Assembly: GCF_014138605.1 (NCBI RefSeq)
Contig: NZ_JACJHX010000011.1
Span: 1-64,000 of the forward strand
Origin: Peribacillus huizhouensis
GTDB taxonomy: Bacteria; Bacillota; Bacilli; Bacillales; DSM-1321
Length of the DNA: 64,000 nucleotides
Direction of reading: 5' to 3'
The stretch's first letter is position 1. Each line of letters starts with the position of its first letter. Positions 28,460-37,052 of the stretch are shown here, piece by piece. The notes under the pieces were generated by a model. It did no database searches and had not been told where the DNA came from. It was given only the letters and a program-made list of their open reading frames with translations. The position numbers and the translations under genes are program-made.

Positions 28460-28576
28460 ATGAAAGGAGATGCCACAAAAAAATATGATATTTCACTCTA
28501 TAAACCGTTTATCCAAATGGCTGTTTTCGTATCCTTTGTTGCTTTAAATAATATGTACACTACTTTCCTGGGTTGA
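28460..28576 (+). pseudogene. Short gene remnant run into by repeat E
   Basis: A 38-codon frame from ATG 28460 begins outside any repeat (MKGDATKKYDISLYKPFIQ). At about 28518 it passes into the sequence shared with 28977 onward and stops 17 codons later. A TATAAT (28440-28445) and possible initiation region precede it. It looks like the 5' end of a gene cut by repeat E; the parent is not recognisable, and it may equally be chance. Confidence 0.25.
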
Positions 28577-28620
28577 TTTCCATTACAGGAACCCGCTTTT
28601 CCCACTGGAGTCTCACGCCT
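28514..28620. repeat. Interspersed repeat family E, copy 1 (truncated)
   Basis: Matches copy 2 through GGCTGTTTTC--AT-CTTTGTTGC, then CCTGGGTTGATTTCC and CGCTTTTCCC-C-GGAGTC. The GC-rich centre of copy 2 is missing. Between the two copies (28621-28976) I find no gene; the segment is AT-rich and probably decayed. Confidence 0.65.
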
Positions 28621-28976
28621 TCCACACCAATCCACATAGTACCAAATTCAACAACAAGGTTTAACATAGCCATTCTTTTAAATTGGCTCCCTATTTTGCA
28701 AATATTAATAGCCCTTATAAATACCCCTTAGCGTTATGGCACTTCTGTCCAGTAATAAGCGAAAAGCATTAGAGGTTTAATTATGTACTTCCCTTATTTA
28801 GTTAAAAATAACCTTGAAATAGATACAGTTCGTCCACGCAAACTTGATTAGCCTAAAGGCAAGCATTCTAAGCAGACAGTGGTTCCGCCTATCGGATGAA
28901 TTGTGAGTTGGTTTGCATTGATTTCCACTAGATAAATTAAGTTATTCGCTCCGTATAGTATGTTAAATAACAAGGC

Positions 28977-29136
28977 TGTTTTCACATACTTTGTTGCTTT
29001 TCAATCATTTTTACACTAATAACCCGGGTTGATTTCCGTTGCAGGTACTCGCTTTCCGCGGGCGGTCTCAGAAGCCTCCTCAGTGCTTTGCACTTGCGGG
29101 GTCTCCCTCAACACGCTTTTCCCGCAGGAGTCCCAA
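28977..29136. repeat. Interspersed repeat family E, copy 2
   Basis: Contains CGCTTTCCGCGGGCGGTCTC, AGCCTCCTC...GCACTTGCGGGG and CGCTTTTCCCGCAGGAGTC. This GC-rich mosaic is a widely dispersed repeat type in Bacillus genomes. Family C copy 8 follows it directly. Confidence 0.8.
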
Positions 29137-29139
29137 AGC

Positions 29140-29220
29140 AAACAGACCCCGCAACAACTAAATACAGTATAAGATAAGTGTAGGAAACACTACATACTGA
29201 TTTAGAGTGCGAGGTCAGAC
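29140..29220. terminator. Family C palindromic repeat, copy 8, after glnQ
   Basis: Well conserved: ACAGACCCCGCAAC, CTAAATACAGTATAAGATAA, GTGTAGGAAACACTACATAC and TGATTTAGAGTGCGAGGTCA line up almost base for base with copies 12 and 13. It lies immediately downstream of glnQ on the minus strand. Confidence 0.7.
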
Positions 29221-29237
29221 ATTTCCTCTTTATGTAC

Positions 29238-29966
29238 TTATAAAACTTTACTTAAAAATGATTGCGTCCTTATATGCTGCGGATTACTAAATATCTCTTC
29301 TGGAACGTTTTCTTCCACCACATAGCCACCGTCCATGAACATTACTCTATCGCCTACTTCACGGGCAAATCCCATCTCATGTGTGACAACGACCATCGTC
29401 ATTCCTTCTTTGGCAAGTTGTTTCATGACATCAAGTACATCGCCTACCATCTCAGGATCCAAGGCTGATGTTGGTTCATCAAATAACATAATTTTGGGAT
29501 CCATCGCAAGCGCCCTTGCTATCGCTACCCGCTGCTTTTGTCCCCCAGAAAGTTGGGCTGGATAGCTATCTGCCTTTTCTCTCAAGCCTACTTTATCCAG
29601 TAGCTCGTACGCCCTTTGTTTCGCTGCCTCTTTATTAGTTAACCGAACCTTCATGGGCGCCAGTACGATATTTTCTAGCACCGTTTTATGCGGAAATAAG
29701 TTAAACTGTTGAAACACCATGCCTACTTCCTCACGTACTTTATTGATATTCACAGTTTTACTTGAAATGATATGACCATTCACAATGACTTCGCCATCAG
29801 TGATTTCTTCAAGTCGATTCAAGCACCGTAAAAATGTACTTTTCCCTGAACCAGATGGGCCGATTACACAGACAACCTCGGTTTCTTGAATTTCGGTACT
29901 GATGTCCTTCAATACTTCAAGATTTCCAAATGATTTCTTTAAATTTTTTACTTGAATAATGCTCAT
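29238..29966 (-). CDS. glnQ: Polar amino-acid ABC transporter, ATPase (GlnQ type)
   Basis: 242 aa ABC ATPase: Walker [10 protein letters not shown] (36-44), Q-loop FQQFNLFPH, signature LSGGQKQR, Walker [15 protein letters not shown] and the switch histidine [10 protein letters not shown]. It energises import of glutamine or a related amino acid together with the two upstream genes. It overlaps the permease by 4 nt. Confidence 0.92.
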   Translation of the reverse strand: MSIIQVKNLKKSFGNLEVLKDISTEIQETEVVCVIGPSGSGKSTFLRCLNRLEEITDGEVIVNGHIISSKTVNINKVREEVGMVFQQFNLFPHKTVLENIVLAPMKVRLTNKEAAKQRAYELLDKVGLREKADSYPAQLSGGQKQRVAIARALAMDPKIMLFDEPTSALDPEMVGDVLDVMKQLAKEGMTMVVVTHEMGFAREVGDRVMFMDGGYVVEENVPEEIFSNPQHIRTQSFLSKVL

Positions 29967-30607
29967 CGTAATTCAAATCTCCTTTCCAGGAAATTAGCCA
30001 ACAGCGTTAATGCGTATATAATAATAAAATAGATAATTCCCACAGTTAGCCAAATTTTAAAGGACTCATAAGTTGCCGCCTGTTGAATTTGACCACGCTG
30101 TGTTAAATCGGCAATGCCAATGATCGATAAAAGCGAGGTATCTTTTAAACTAATGATCGATTGATTCGTAAATGTAGGTAACATTCGGCGAAATGCTTGC
30201 GGGAGAACGACATATCTCATCGTTTGCGAACCTGTTAGCCCAAGAGACCTTGCTGCTTCCGTTTGACCACTATCAATCGATTGAATGCCCGCTCTGATGA
30301 TTTCAGCAAAATAAGCTCCGGCATTTATGGCAACCGTTACGATCCCAGCAGTTGTTTTATCCATTGAAATCCATGGGATCGTATTTAGTCCAAAATAAAT
30401 AAAGAATAATTGTACAATAAATGGCGTTCCACGTATGGCATTAATATAAGTTTTAGCAATCCAGTTCAATAGCTTTATTGGTGCTAAGCGTAGCAATGCC
30501 ACGATCAGCCCAATAATAAATCCTAGAATAAGGGCAATTACAAAAATATATAGTGTAACCACCAACCCGTCCATTAAATAGGGCAAAGCATTCCTAATTA
30601 CATCCAT
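29963..30607 (-). CDS. glnP: Polar amino-acid ABC transporter, permease (GlnP type)
   Basis: 214 aa with about five membrane segments and the permease EAA loop [21 protein letters not shown]. The motif [18 protein letters not shown] (about 72-89) is typical of the HisM/GlnP group. ATG 30607 has AAGGAGAG; a 16-residue-longer reading is weaker. The binding protein is 66 nt upstream. Confidence 0.91.
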   Translation of the reverse strand: MDVIRNALPYLMDGLVVTLYIFVIALILGFIIGLIVALLRLAPIKLLNWIAKTYINAIRGTPFIVQLFFIYFGLNTIPWISMDKTTAGIVTVAINAGAYFAEIIRAGIQSIDSGQTEAARSLGLTGSQTMRYVVLPQAFRRMLPTFTNQSIISLKDTSLLSIIGIADLTQRGQIQQAATYESFKIWLTVGIIYFIIIYALTLLANFLERRFELR

Positions 30608-30673
30608 AACGGACTCTCCTTCCCAAAAAAGGGCACGAGCAATTTCGCGCCCCAACTACTATATTTACCTCCA

Positions 30674-31453
30674 TTATTCATTCAGATATTTATTAATAAT
30701 CTCATCGTATTTGCCACTAGCTTTTAGATTAGCTAATCCTTTATTCATTTTCTTTAATAACTCGTCGTTTTTTCCTTTCAAAACAGCAATGCCGTATTCA
30801 TCCCCATTTAAACGATCCCCGACGATTTCTAGGTCGAGAGTACTTTGGGCAATTGCATAGGCGATAACGGGGTAGTCTTCAATTAATACATCTGAATTTC
30901 CGTTTGCCACATCTTGGAACATTGCTGGGCTGTCATTAAATTGAACCAATTCAAATCCTATTTCTTCTGCTTTTTCTGTTGCGAATTTGGCTCCTGTCGT
31001 TCCCTTTTTTGCAGCTACTTTTTTACCAGCAAGATCTTCAATGGAAGTAATACCCGTTTCACCTTGCTTCACTACCAATGTCAAACCGGCTTGAAAATAT
31101 GGATCTGTGAAATCAACAATTTTCTTTCGGTCATCTGTTATACTCATTCCGGCAATGGCCACATCAAGCTGACCTGCTTGCATCGCAGGAATAATCCCAC
31201 CGAAATCCATCGGTTTGAAATCAATTTTGAAATTTTGATCTTCAGCAATAGCCTTAATGAGATCAATATCGATCCCTGTATATTCTCCGTTTTTATCTTC
31301 ATATTCGAAGGGTGGATATGTAGTATCAATTCCTACTCTATATACTTTATCTTGAGTCTCTCCTTCTCCAGCATTACTAGCATCTTTCGTGCCACACGCA
31401 GCCAATACTAGAACCATTACAAGTAACAAGCTAACGAGCATATTTTTTTTCAT
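30674..31453 (-). CDS. glnH: Amino-acid-binding lipoprotein (GlnH type)
   Basis: 259-aa extracellular solute-binding protein of family 3. The signal peptide ends in the lipobox LAAC (C20). The start of the fold is YRVGIDTTYPPFEY, with MSITDDRKKIVDFTDPYF and GEYTGIDIDLI as family landmarks. It delivers a polar amino acid (glutamine is the usual guess) to GlnPQ. ATG 31453 follows TAGGAGGATGG. No clear GlnR/TnrA site was found upstream (31454-31690). Confidence 0.9.
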   Translation of the reverse strand: MKKNMLVSLLLVMVLVLAACGTKDASNAGEGETQDKVYRVGIDTTYPPFEYEDKNGEYTGIDIDLIKAIAEDQNFKIDFKPMDFGGIIPAMQAGQLDVAIAGMSITDDRKKIVDFTDPYFQAGLTLVVKQGETGITSIEDLAGKKVAAKKGTTGAKFATEKAEEIGFELVQFNDSPAMFQDVANGNSDVLIEDYPVIAYAIAQSTLDLEIVGDRLNGDEYGIAVLKGKNDELLKKMNKGLANLKASGKYDEIINKYLNE

Positions 31454-31692
31454 CAGACCATCCTCCTAAATCCTAATTTTTTCTAATACTTATGTAGCTC
31501 TTCGTACAGTATCCTATGTCCTAATACCCCTTCCCTAATCATATAAAACTATGATTATTTTTATTCACAATTGTTTGAATAATCTAATAATTATTTCCAA
31601 TTATAATCCAAACTTTATATAAAGTACATGTTTAAACATATTCGCAAGGAGGGGCATATGAACATGCATAAGATTTACATGGCAACAAGGAA

Positions 31693-31745
31693 ATAAAGTG
31701 AAACTTCAATCAGTAGGGTTTTACTGCCTGTTAATGCGGGAGAAA
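31693..31745. repeat. Interspersed repeat family D, copy 1
   Basis: Contains AAAGTGAAACTTCAATCAGT then GGGTTTTACTGCC and TTAATGCGGGA. Matches 32622-32677, 59861-59911 and 62240-62347. Family consensus by eye is GTGAAACTTCAATCAGTGGG, then GTTACTGCC-RTTAATRCGGGA and TAAA. Confidence 0.65.
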
Positions 31746-31877
31746 TCATGATCGGAGATTAAAGCTGAGGTTATTTCAAGATCTGAAGAAGGATAAGATT
31801 CAGAAGATTAATAGTCTAGCTCGTTCAATTAGTCTTCCATTTATCACCCGTCCATTCGCCAATTCCTCAAGAAAAGG

Positions 31878-31933
31878 CTCGAAGGGGTCAGATTTCCCTC
31901 TATAAATATAGAGGGAAATCTGACCCCTTCGAG
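31878..31933. terminator. Perfect 56-bp palindrome (family C copy 9), terminator
   Basis: Two 26-base arms are exactly complementary (31878-31903 and 31908-31933) around a 4-nt AAAT centre. The arms include GGGGTCAGA and TCTGACCCC, the family C signature. It is 2 nt from the stop codon of the minus-strand gene at 31936. Confidence 0.8.
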
Positions 31934-31935
31934 AC

Positions 31936-32490
31936 CTACTGTACTTTATACCTACTAATTAAACAGTCTTTAGACATAAATAAATAACTTGGTCCTGTGT
32001 GTTTTTTTATAGATACATCAGTGCCTGATAAAATACTAATTGGTAAAAAACTGGCCCATTTAAACCATTTATAAAATGGGTTAGCAATAGGAACAACTTC
32101 AAAACCAAGACGATTTACACCTTTGTCCAACGAAGTAATGCCAATAATGCCTTTGATTTGATCTGCTTGATGGTGCTTTTGAATATAAGTCACCAAGTCA
32201 GGTAATGATTTTCTGACAGCATGAAAAATGAACCGGCCCCTGCTAAAATCACTTTTCGTTTGTCCTAGTTCTTTTAATAGAACGGCATTATGTAGATGAA
32301 TTTTGACCAATGTATCGTTTTTGTTGATCAGTGTTCCATCGGATAGTACAACATTCCTACCTTTGTAACGCGTGAGCTTAACGCGTAAAAAATTTTTCTC
32401 TGCCTTTCCATTATAGATGTAAGTCAAATTTGAAAGATGGTAATATATTGGATCGATCATATTCCATGCCACGATTATATAACTTTTCAT
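31936..32490 (-). CDS. YkoP-like hypothetical protein
   Basis: 184 aa, basic, without membrane segments or signal peptide. The opening MKSYIIVAWNMIDPIYYHLSNL and the later GRFIFHAVRKSLPDLVTYIQ with IKGIIGITSLDKG recall the Bacillus YkoP family, whose function is not known to me; this assignment is from memory. RBS GAGAGGAA is close to ATG 32490. It is single-gene, flanked by repeats on both sides. Confidence 0.6.
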   Translation of the reverse strand: MKSYIIVAWNMIDPIYYHLSNLTYIYNGKAEKNFLRVKLTRYKGRNVVLSDGTLINKNDTLVKIHLHNAVLLKELGQTKSDFSRGRFIFHAVRKSLPDLVTYIQKHHQADQIKGIIGITSLDKGVNRLGFEVVPIANPFYKWFKWASFLPISILSGTDVSIKKHTGPSYLFMSKDCLISRYKVQ

Positions 32491-32621
32491 TTCCTCTCAT
32501 AAACCTCGCTTCTTTCACGAATGACTACTCTGTCTCTAAGTTATCCTTCCAAAAAAGAGCGATTTCATTCAAGCTTTATGTGAAACTTTCACCATCCGTG
32601 CGGTAGAACCGCTTGTAAATC

Positions 32622-32677
32622 TGGGGTAAAGTGGAACTTCAATCAGTGGGGGTTACCGCCTATTAATATGGGATAAA
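32622..32677. repeat. Interspersed repeat family D, copy 2
   Basis: AAAGTGGAACTTCAATCAGT, GGGGGTTACCGCC and TTAATATGGGATAAA. It lies upstream of the YkoP-like gene and downstream of the toast-rack gene at 32714. Confidence 0.65.
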
Positions 32678-32713
32678 AAAAGAAGAGGTTTCTCACCCCT
32701 TCATAGTCAATCT

Positions 32714-33712
32714 TTAGTTTTTCGTAACAATAATATTACCGCTTTCTGTTGCTAACATGACCGAATAGAGGCCACTGCCAAGCTTCGCAGTTGCTTGTTG
32801 TTTTTCTTCCGATTCGTTTACTAGAGCGGCAACTTTCCAGCCTAGATTCCCTTTGATTTCTCCGTACTTTGTGGAGGCATCCAGTGTAATTGGCTGCTCT
32901 TGTGAAATATTCCAAACAATATCTCCACCAAATGATTCGATAATCGAGCTTCCTGTAAGAACACTATCTGTCAGCATTATGTCTCCACCATGAGCCTGTG
33001 CGTATAATACACCGGTATAAGCATTGGTCGTAATGTCACCGTTAAATGTTTTCAGCGTTGCAGATGCATGGATATTATCAATCCTGATAGATCCCTTTCC
33101 AATACTTACTCTCACCGCAGCCTGTTTTGGTACAGATATATGAAGCTTCCCTGTTATTCTTGTCAAATCATTTAGTTCAAGCTCAGAATCTAACCAATCA
33201 AGATACACTTTATTTCCAATTTGTTTCATCGAAAATTGCTCGTCTACTTTACTCTTTAGCTGTTTATCAGTTTTTACGTTTGCGTTCACCTTTCCTTCTA
33301 TCGTAACTTTCTGTTCATCTGTTCCAGTTATAATTACATCTTCATTTGGTAGAGATATGACCACTTCCTGGATCGTCGATGATGACGTAAGCTCTTCCTG
33401 TATACTGTAGGAATTAGTTTGGAAACTGAAACCTAGCTCAGCCATGGCTTTATTTCCAAAACTAAAGACTAAAGATGTCCCGCCTATTAGCATTAATAAA
33501 AGAATACTAAGCCAATGTATACCGAGTTTTTGATCTTTTCTAAAAAAGTGCAGAACGAGAATTTCAACGCCAAGAAAAATACATATAACTGGCCATGAGT
33601 AGATTAGGATTTTTGCAAAAGGAATGGATAAGAAGGATTGCAGAAGCCATAGCAACCCAATGACGATTAAAAGAATGCCAGCTGTAATCGAACCGATCCT
33701 CCAATTCCTCAT
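32714..33712 (-). CDS. Membrane-anchored toast-rack (DUF4097-like) protein
   Basis: 332 aa. Three hydrophobic segments (about 8-24, 34-54, 66-86) are followed by a long beta-repeat domain (about 105-332). Repeated short strands such as SIRIDNIHASATLKTFNGDI and GGDIMLTDSVLTGSSIIESF-GGDI give the adhesin-like toast-rack pattern shared with LiaF and LiaG C-termini. It is the last gene of the ECF sigma operon and probably senses or buffers the envelope. ATG overlaps the preceding gene by 4 nt. Confidence 0.75.
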   Translation of the reverse strand: MRNWRIGSITAGILLIVIGLLWLLQSFLSIPFAKILIYSWPVICIFLGVEILVLHFFRKDQKLGIHWLSILLLMLIGGTSLVFSFGNKAMAELGFSFQTNSYSIQEELTSSSTIQEVVISLPNEDVIITGTDEQKVTIEGKVNANVKTDKQLKSKVDEQFSMKQIGNKVYLDWLDSELELNDLTRITGKLHISVPKQAAVRVSIGKGSIRIDNIHASATLKTFNGDITTNAYTGVLYAQAHGGDIMLTDSVLTGSSIIESFGGDIVWNISQEQPITLDASTKYGEIKGNLGWKVAALVNESEEKQQATAKLGSGLYSVMLATESGNIIVTKN

Positions 33713-34170
33713 TGCGCTTCCTCTTTCCTACCGCGAAGAAGTTTAAACCCAAATCCAACTAAAATAGATGCTAAGACGACTTGTTGCAAGAAATTATAAG
33801 GAATATATTGCATAATTTCATTTGGTAGCCAGTTCATAAACATTTGCATGAAACTAATTAGCCCGACTACTATGAGAATCCAACCAACTATGTTCTTCTT
33901 TCCTTGGAGAACATCCCATTGAAGTAGCATTTCATCGTTTCTTTCTCCAGTCTCAATAATCATCCGATAATGATTTAATGCATCATAATATGCATAAAAA
34001 ACAAGCACTGGTAGGAATATGGCCAGACCGCCGAATAATTGAGCAGTAATAAACACTCCACCGAAAAATAACAACATTAATTGCAGGCCTCTATTCATCA
34101 AACCTAGATAAAATTGCCCAAGTCCCGGTAAGAATGACAGGATATATATCCATTTCTTTGGCTGTTTCAT
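33709..34170 (-). CDS. Small integral membrane protein in ECF operon
   Basis: 153 aa with four hydrophobic segments (about 24-42, 46-62, 94-110, 130-145). The opening PKKWIYILSFLPGLGQFYLG resembles TM2-type or DUF6677-like membrane proteins. No catalytic motif is visible. It is translationally coupled to the anti-sigma gene and to the toast-rack gene by 4-nt overlaps. A role in tuning the sigma/anti-sigma pair is inferred from position only. Confidence 0.7.
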   Translation of the reverse strand: MKQPKKWIYILSFLPGLGQFYLGLMNRGLQLMLLFFGGVFITAQLFGGLAIFLPVLVFYAYYDALNHYRMIIETGERNDEMLLQWDVLQGKKNIVGWILIVVGLISFMQMFMNWLPNEIMQYIPYNFLQQVVLASILVGFGFKLLRGRKEEAQ

Positions 34171-34625
34171 TTGTTTTCTCCTCCAGTTTTCGATTGTATT
34201 TTCAAGTTAATTTTATTAAGAGAACTCATTCCTTTTTCTAAAGAATAATTAGCTTGCTCTACTGTTACTGACGAAATCCCTATCACATGATCTGATGTTT
34301 CAATGATATAATCAACAACCTTCGCTTGAGAAAATAGGATTGTCGCTGCTGCTGCAAGGATAAAATGTAAATAGGTACTGCGTTTGTTTTTTTGTGTCGA
34401 TGCTAGTTTTTCTGTTTTCTCAATCTTGCCCATAACTTCAGCTGATATATCAATGGATAGTTGCCTAGATGGCTCATGCCATTCATTAGTCAATTCTTCA
34501 AGTAAGGCAAACTCTTCCTGACACTGACTACAACCGATTAAATGATTTTCTAGATTCGCTATTTCGTAGCCGGAGAGTTCGTTCTGTATATACGCGATAA
34601 GTTGTTCTGCTGTAATGTGACTCAT
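34167..34625 (-). CDS. Zinc-finger anti-sigma factor (ZAS type)
   Basis: 152 aa. An N-terminal anti-sigma domain carries the zinc motif H28-x3-C32-xx-C35 (NHLIGCSQCQ). A single membrane segment (about 85-103) and a short outer tail follow. It would hold the ECF sigma factor encoded just upstream, with the genes overlapping by 4 nt. Confidence 0.85.
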   Translation of the reverse strand: MSHITAEQLIAYIQNELSGYEIANLENHLIGCSQCQEEFALLEELTNEWHEPSRQLSIDISAEVMGKIEKTEKLASTQKNKRSTYLHFILAAAATILFSQAKVVDYIIETSDHVIGISSVTVEQANYSLEKGMSSLNKINLKIQSKTGGENK

Positions 34626-35176
34626 CTCAGTTCCTCTCCCTTCCCTTGTCTCTTCATGATAAGCTTGGCTCGGTATAATCTAGATTCTACGGTTTTGACC
34701 GCAACATTTAGTGTAGAGGCAATTTGCCGATAAGATTGCTGCTGAAAATAATAAAGATGGACAACTTCCTTATACGGATCTGGGAGTTTTTCCATATAGG
34801 CACGTGCAAGCTCTTTGGTTTCCTTATCAAGAAGCAGATTTTCCGGTGTAGACTCAAAAGGAATCTCCAAAAGACCTCCCTCTCCTTCATAGGTTACTTG
34901 TCGGATCATCTTGCGCCGATAATCAAGTGCCTTACTCATCGCAATCTTGTAGATCCATGTAGAAAGACTAGAATCCCCTTTGAATTGAGAAAGAGAACGA
35001 TACAGCTGAAGAAATACTTCCTGAGTGATATCTTCAGCATCTTTGGTATTCTTACTTACTTTATATGCAGCCGCAAACACCCTAGCCTGATAACGAGATA
35101 TCAACTCACGAAATTGATCCTTTTCTCCAGCCACGATTCGCTTCACCAGCTGTTCATCCTTCTCCACCTGCATCAC
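34622..35176 (-). CDS. ECF-type RNA polymerase sigma factor
   Basis: 184 aa. Region 2 runs from about 18-88 with EDITQEVFLQLYRSLSQFKG and LSTWIYKIA; region 4 (about 125-178) has LPDPYKEVVHLYYFQQQSYR and VKTVESRLYRAK. It is the first gene of a four-gene coupled operon (sigma, anti-sigma, membrane protein, toast-rack). The start is uncertain: GTG 35176 and ATG 35173 lie almost on the RBS (AAAGAGG). GTG 35167 is better spaced and would give 181 aa. Confidence 0.88.
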   Translation of the reverse strand: MMQVEKDEQLVKRIVAGEKDQFRELISRYQARVFAAAYKVSKNTKDAEDITQEVFLQLYRSLSQFKGDSSLSTWIYKIAMSKALDYRRKMIRQVTYEGEGGLLEIPFESTPENLLLDKETKELARAYMEKLPDPYKEVVHLYYFQQQSYRQIASTLNVAVKTVESRLYRAKLIMKRQGKGEELR

Positions 35177-35198
35177 CTCTTTTCTCTCTACTTATTTA

Positions 35199-35226
35199 GA
35201 CGTACAATAATGTAAATCCCCTGCAA
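35199..35226 (-). promoter_or_regulatory. Candidate ECF-type autoregulatory promoter
   Basis: On the minus strand TTGCAGGG (from 35226) is followed 16 bp later by CGTC (35199-35202), the usual ECF -10 core. It lies 23 nt before the sigma gene. The -35 is not a classic AAC box, so this is tentative. Confidence 0.35.
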
Positions 35227-35250
35227 GATTTTAAAAAAATTTTAAAGAAC

Positions 35251-35281
35251 AAAAAAGGACCGAAAAATTCAGTCCTTTTTT
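35251..35281 (-). terminator. Terminator of the thrE-like pair
   Basis: AAAAAGGAC and GTCCTTTTT arms with an 11-nt loop, A-rich on one side and T-rich on the other. It lies between the exporter genes and the sigma operon. Confidence 0.75.
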
Positions 35282-35326
35282 AATAGGCTATCTTAAAACT
35301 CATTATTGATTTTTGGCACTATATTT

Positions 35327-35437
35327 TGATTGGAACGAAAGGCGTAAGACTCCTGCGGGAAAAGCTAGTCCACAGGCGCACAGCGACGAGGAGGCTCCCG
35401 GCCCGCCCGCGGAAAGCGAACGCCTTACTTTCCAACA
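35327..35437. repeat. Interspersed repeat family E, copy 3 (inverted)
   Basis: Contains GACTCCTGCGGGAAAAGC, CGACGAGGAGGCTCCCGGCC and GCCCGCGGAAAGCG, the reverse complement of the copy 2 blocks. Ends GGAACGAAAGGCGTAAG and CGCCTTACTTTCC are complementary, so the element folds back. Confidence 0.8.
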
Positions 35438-35473
35438 GGCAAGTTTAACAGAACCTTTTAACTATTTATTGAT

Positions 35474-35932
35474 TTAATCCTTTTCAAGTGCAGTTGTTTC
35501 CTTCCTTCTTCTTATAACTTTTTGGTATAACTGATGGATTACTTCAGAAAAGAGTAAGCCCATCGCAATGGCTCCTGAAAGCATGACCACTTTGGCTGCA
35601 AGTTGAATGGCTGTATTATAATCATTTTCAACGAAATGGCGCATAGCGTTATACGATATCCCTCCTGGTACAAGCGGAATAATCCCTGCAACACTAAATA
35701 TAATAACCGGCATTTTGTACAATTTGGCCAAGAACTGACTGATAATAGCCACAACTAATGATGCCACGAGTGTAGCCACAATACTACTAACATCCCGGAC
35801 ATAGAGAATATAATAGACAGACCATCCTGCCATTCCGATGAAGCCGCATTTCACTAATGTTTCCTTTGGTGCGTTAAAAATAATTCCAAATGCTGCTGAC
35901 GCAATAAAACTGGTAATAAACTGTATAATCAT
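35474..35932 (-). CDS. Threonine/serine exporter-like subunit (YjjB/DUF3815)
   Basis: 152 aa, four to five hydrophobic segments with the family motif GIIPLVPGGISYNAMRHFV (about 93-111). In corynebacterial ThrE the two halves are fused; here, as in E. coli YjjP/YjjB, they are separate. It exports small amino acids or organic acids; the substrate is not shown. It starts 23 nt after the partner gene. Confidence 0.82.
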   Translation of the reverse strand: MIIQFITSFIASAAFGIIFNAPKETLVKCGFIGMAGWSVYYILYVRDVSSIVATLVASLVVAIISQFLAKLYKMPVIIFSVAGIIPLVPGGISYNAMRHFVENDYNTAIQLAAKVVMLSGAIAMGLLFSEVIHQLYQKVIRRRKETTALEKD

Positions 35933-35955
35933 TTATTTACGTCTCCCTCGCATTA

Positions 35956-36711
35956 TTACAAAAATATAAAGGCAACCGCAATCCCTGACCCTATTGCTGA
36001 TGCAGTCAAAAATGCTTCCGCTCCTTTAGCAATTCCCGATACGAGATGCCCGGTAATTAAATCCCTCACTGCATTTGTAATAAGGAGACCAGGTACAAGC
36101 GGCATAACTGCTCCGATAATAATTTTATCTACATATGTACCCCAATTATACGAAACGGCAATAAACGCAAAGGCACCAATGATTAAAGAAGCAATAAATT
36201 CAGCAAAAAATTTAATCTCTAGTAGTTTGTGTAGATAAACAAGAGTTGAAAAGCCTAGACCACCAGCCAAACACGCTACCAAAAAGTCCGTCCACAGCCC
36301 CTGATACATGATCATAAAGCAGCCGCTTGCAATAAACGCAGCAAAAATCTGAAGCCATATCGGAAAAGCAAGATTTGAAGTCTCAATTTCCTTTAACTTT
36401 ACTAACGCTTCTTTCGCTGTTAGTTCACCACTGCTTATTTGCCGGGAAATACTATTCACCTTCGTTACTTTATGCAGATCCGTGGAGCGTTCTGAAATTC
36501 GAATCAACTTTGTCGGATCATTCCCATCCATCGAAAAAATAATACCCGTAGGAGTCACAAATGAATGAGACGAGTGGATTCCATAGGAAGCAGCAATTCG
36601 AGTCATCGTATCCTCAATCCGGTACGTTTCTGCACCGCTACTGAGCATAATCTTTCCTGCCAATAAACAGACTTCAATAATCTCGTAAGTGGGCGTTGTC
36701 CGTATTTCCAT
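35956..36711 (-). CDS. Threonine/serine exporter-like subunit (YjjP/DUF1212)
   Basis: 251 aa. A soluble N-terminal part (about 1-110) carries the family's LLAGKIMLSSGAETYRIEDT (about 17-36) and FVTPTGIIFSMD; five hydrophobic segments follow, with IGAVMPLVPGLLITNAVRDL (about 205-224) as the second landmark. ATG 36711 is spaced 8 nt from GGAG; earlier in-frame starts crowd that site. Confidence 0.82.
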   Translation of the reverse strand: MEIRTTPTYEIIEVCLLAGKIMLSSGAETYRIEDTMTRIAASYGIHSSHSFVTPTGIIFSMDGNDPTKLIRISERSTDLHKVTKVNSISRQISSGELTAKEALVKLKEIETSNLAFPIWLQIFAAFIASGCFMIMYQGLWTDFLVACLAGGLGFSTLVYLHKLLEIKFFAEFIASLIIGAFAFIAVSYNWGTYVDKIIIGAVMPLVPGLLITNAVRDLITGHLVSGIAKGAEAFLTASAIGSGIAVAFIFL

Positions 36712-36856
36712 CGACATCTCTCCAAAACTTAGTTTCCTTAATAGTATCGTTATTTCCATAAAAATCAACTGTATAGGGAATAAATAACAGATAAGCTAAT
36801 TTGATAATTGTATTTTTCATCAAGTGGTGATATTTCAAAAATCATTTATAACGACA

Positions 36857-37045
36857 CTACTTCTCAATCCACTTTTCACAAATAAACTGACTTCGTTGTG
36901 TAAATAGGCTTAAATTTCAGTAACCACTTTCTTTGCGAGATATTTCATCAGTATATAGACCTCTTCATTACCTTTAATCCCTTTTCCACATTTCGAACAT
37001 TTTGGTTTAATTTTAAACCTGTCTATTCCCCCATCTATCTGATTT
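36857..37045 (-). pseudogene. Decayed small zinc-ribbon protein gene
   Basis: On the minus strand one frame reads KIKPKCSKCGKGIKGNEEVY and then ILMKYLAKKVVTEI before a TAA at 36910-36912. Beyond the stop the same frame continues AYLHNE, and one base out of frame QFICEKW. Together these match the pattern of short Bacillus proteins with CxxC...EVYVKMRYP...TEIKAYL...FICEKC. The lesions seen are a nonsense codon, a frameshift, a C-to-W change at the last zinc ligand and no start codon. The family memory is mine; the lesions are visible. Confidence 0.55.
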
Positions 37046-37052
37046 CTATTCG

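Noticed and set aside
28085..28460. Purine riboswitch upstream of nupC
   Set aside because: The conserved three-way-junction sequences are not present; only a small AT-rich hairpin was found.
28977..29136. Insertion sequence
   Set aside because: No transposase frame; the GC-rich mosaic matches a dispersed Bacillus repeat type, so it was listed as repeat E.
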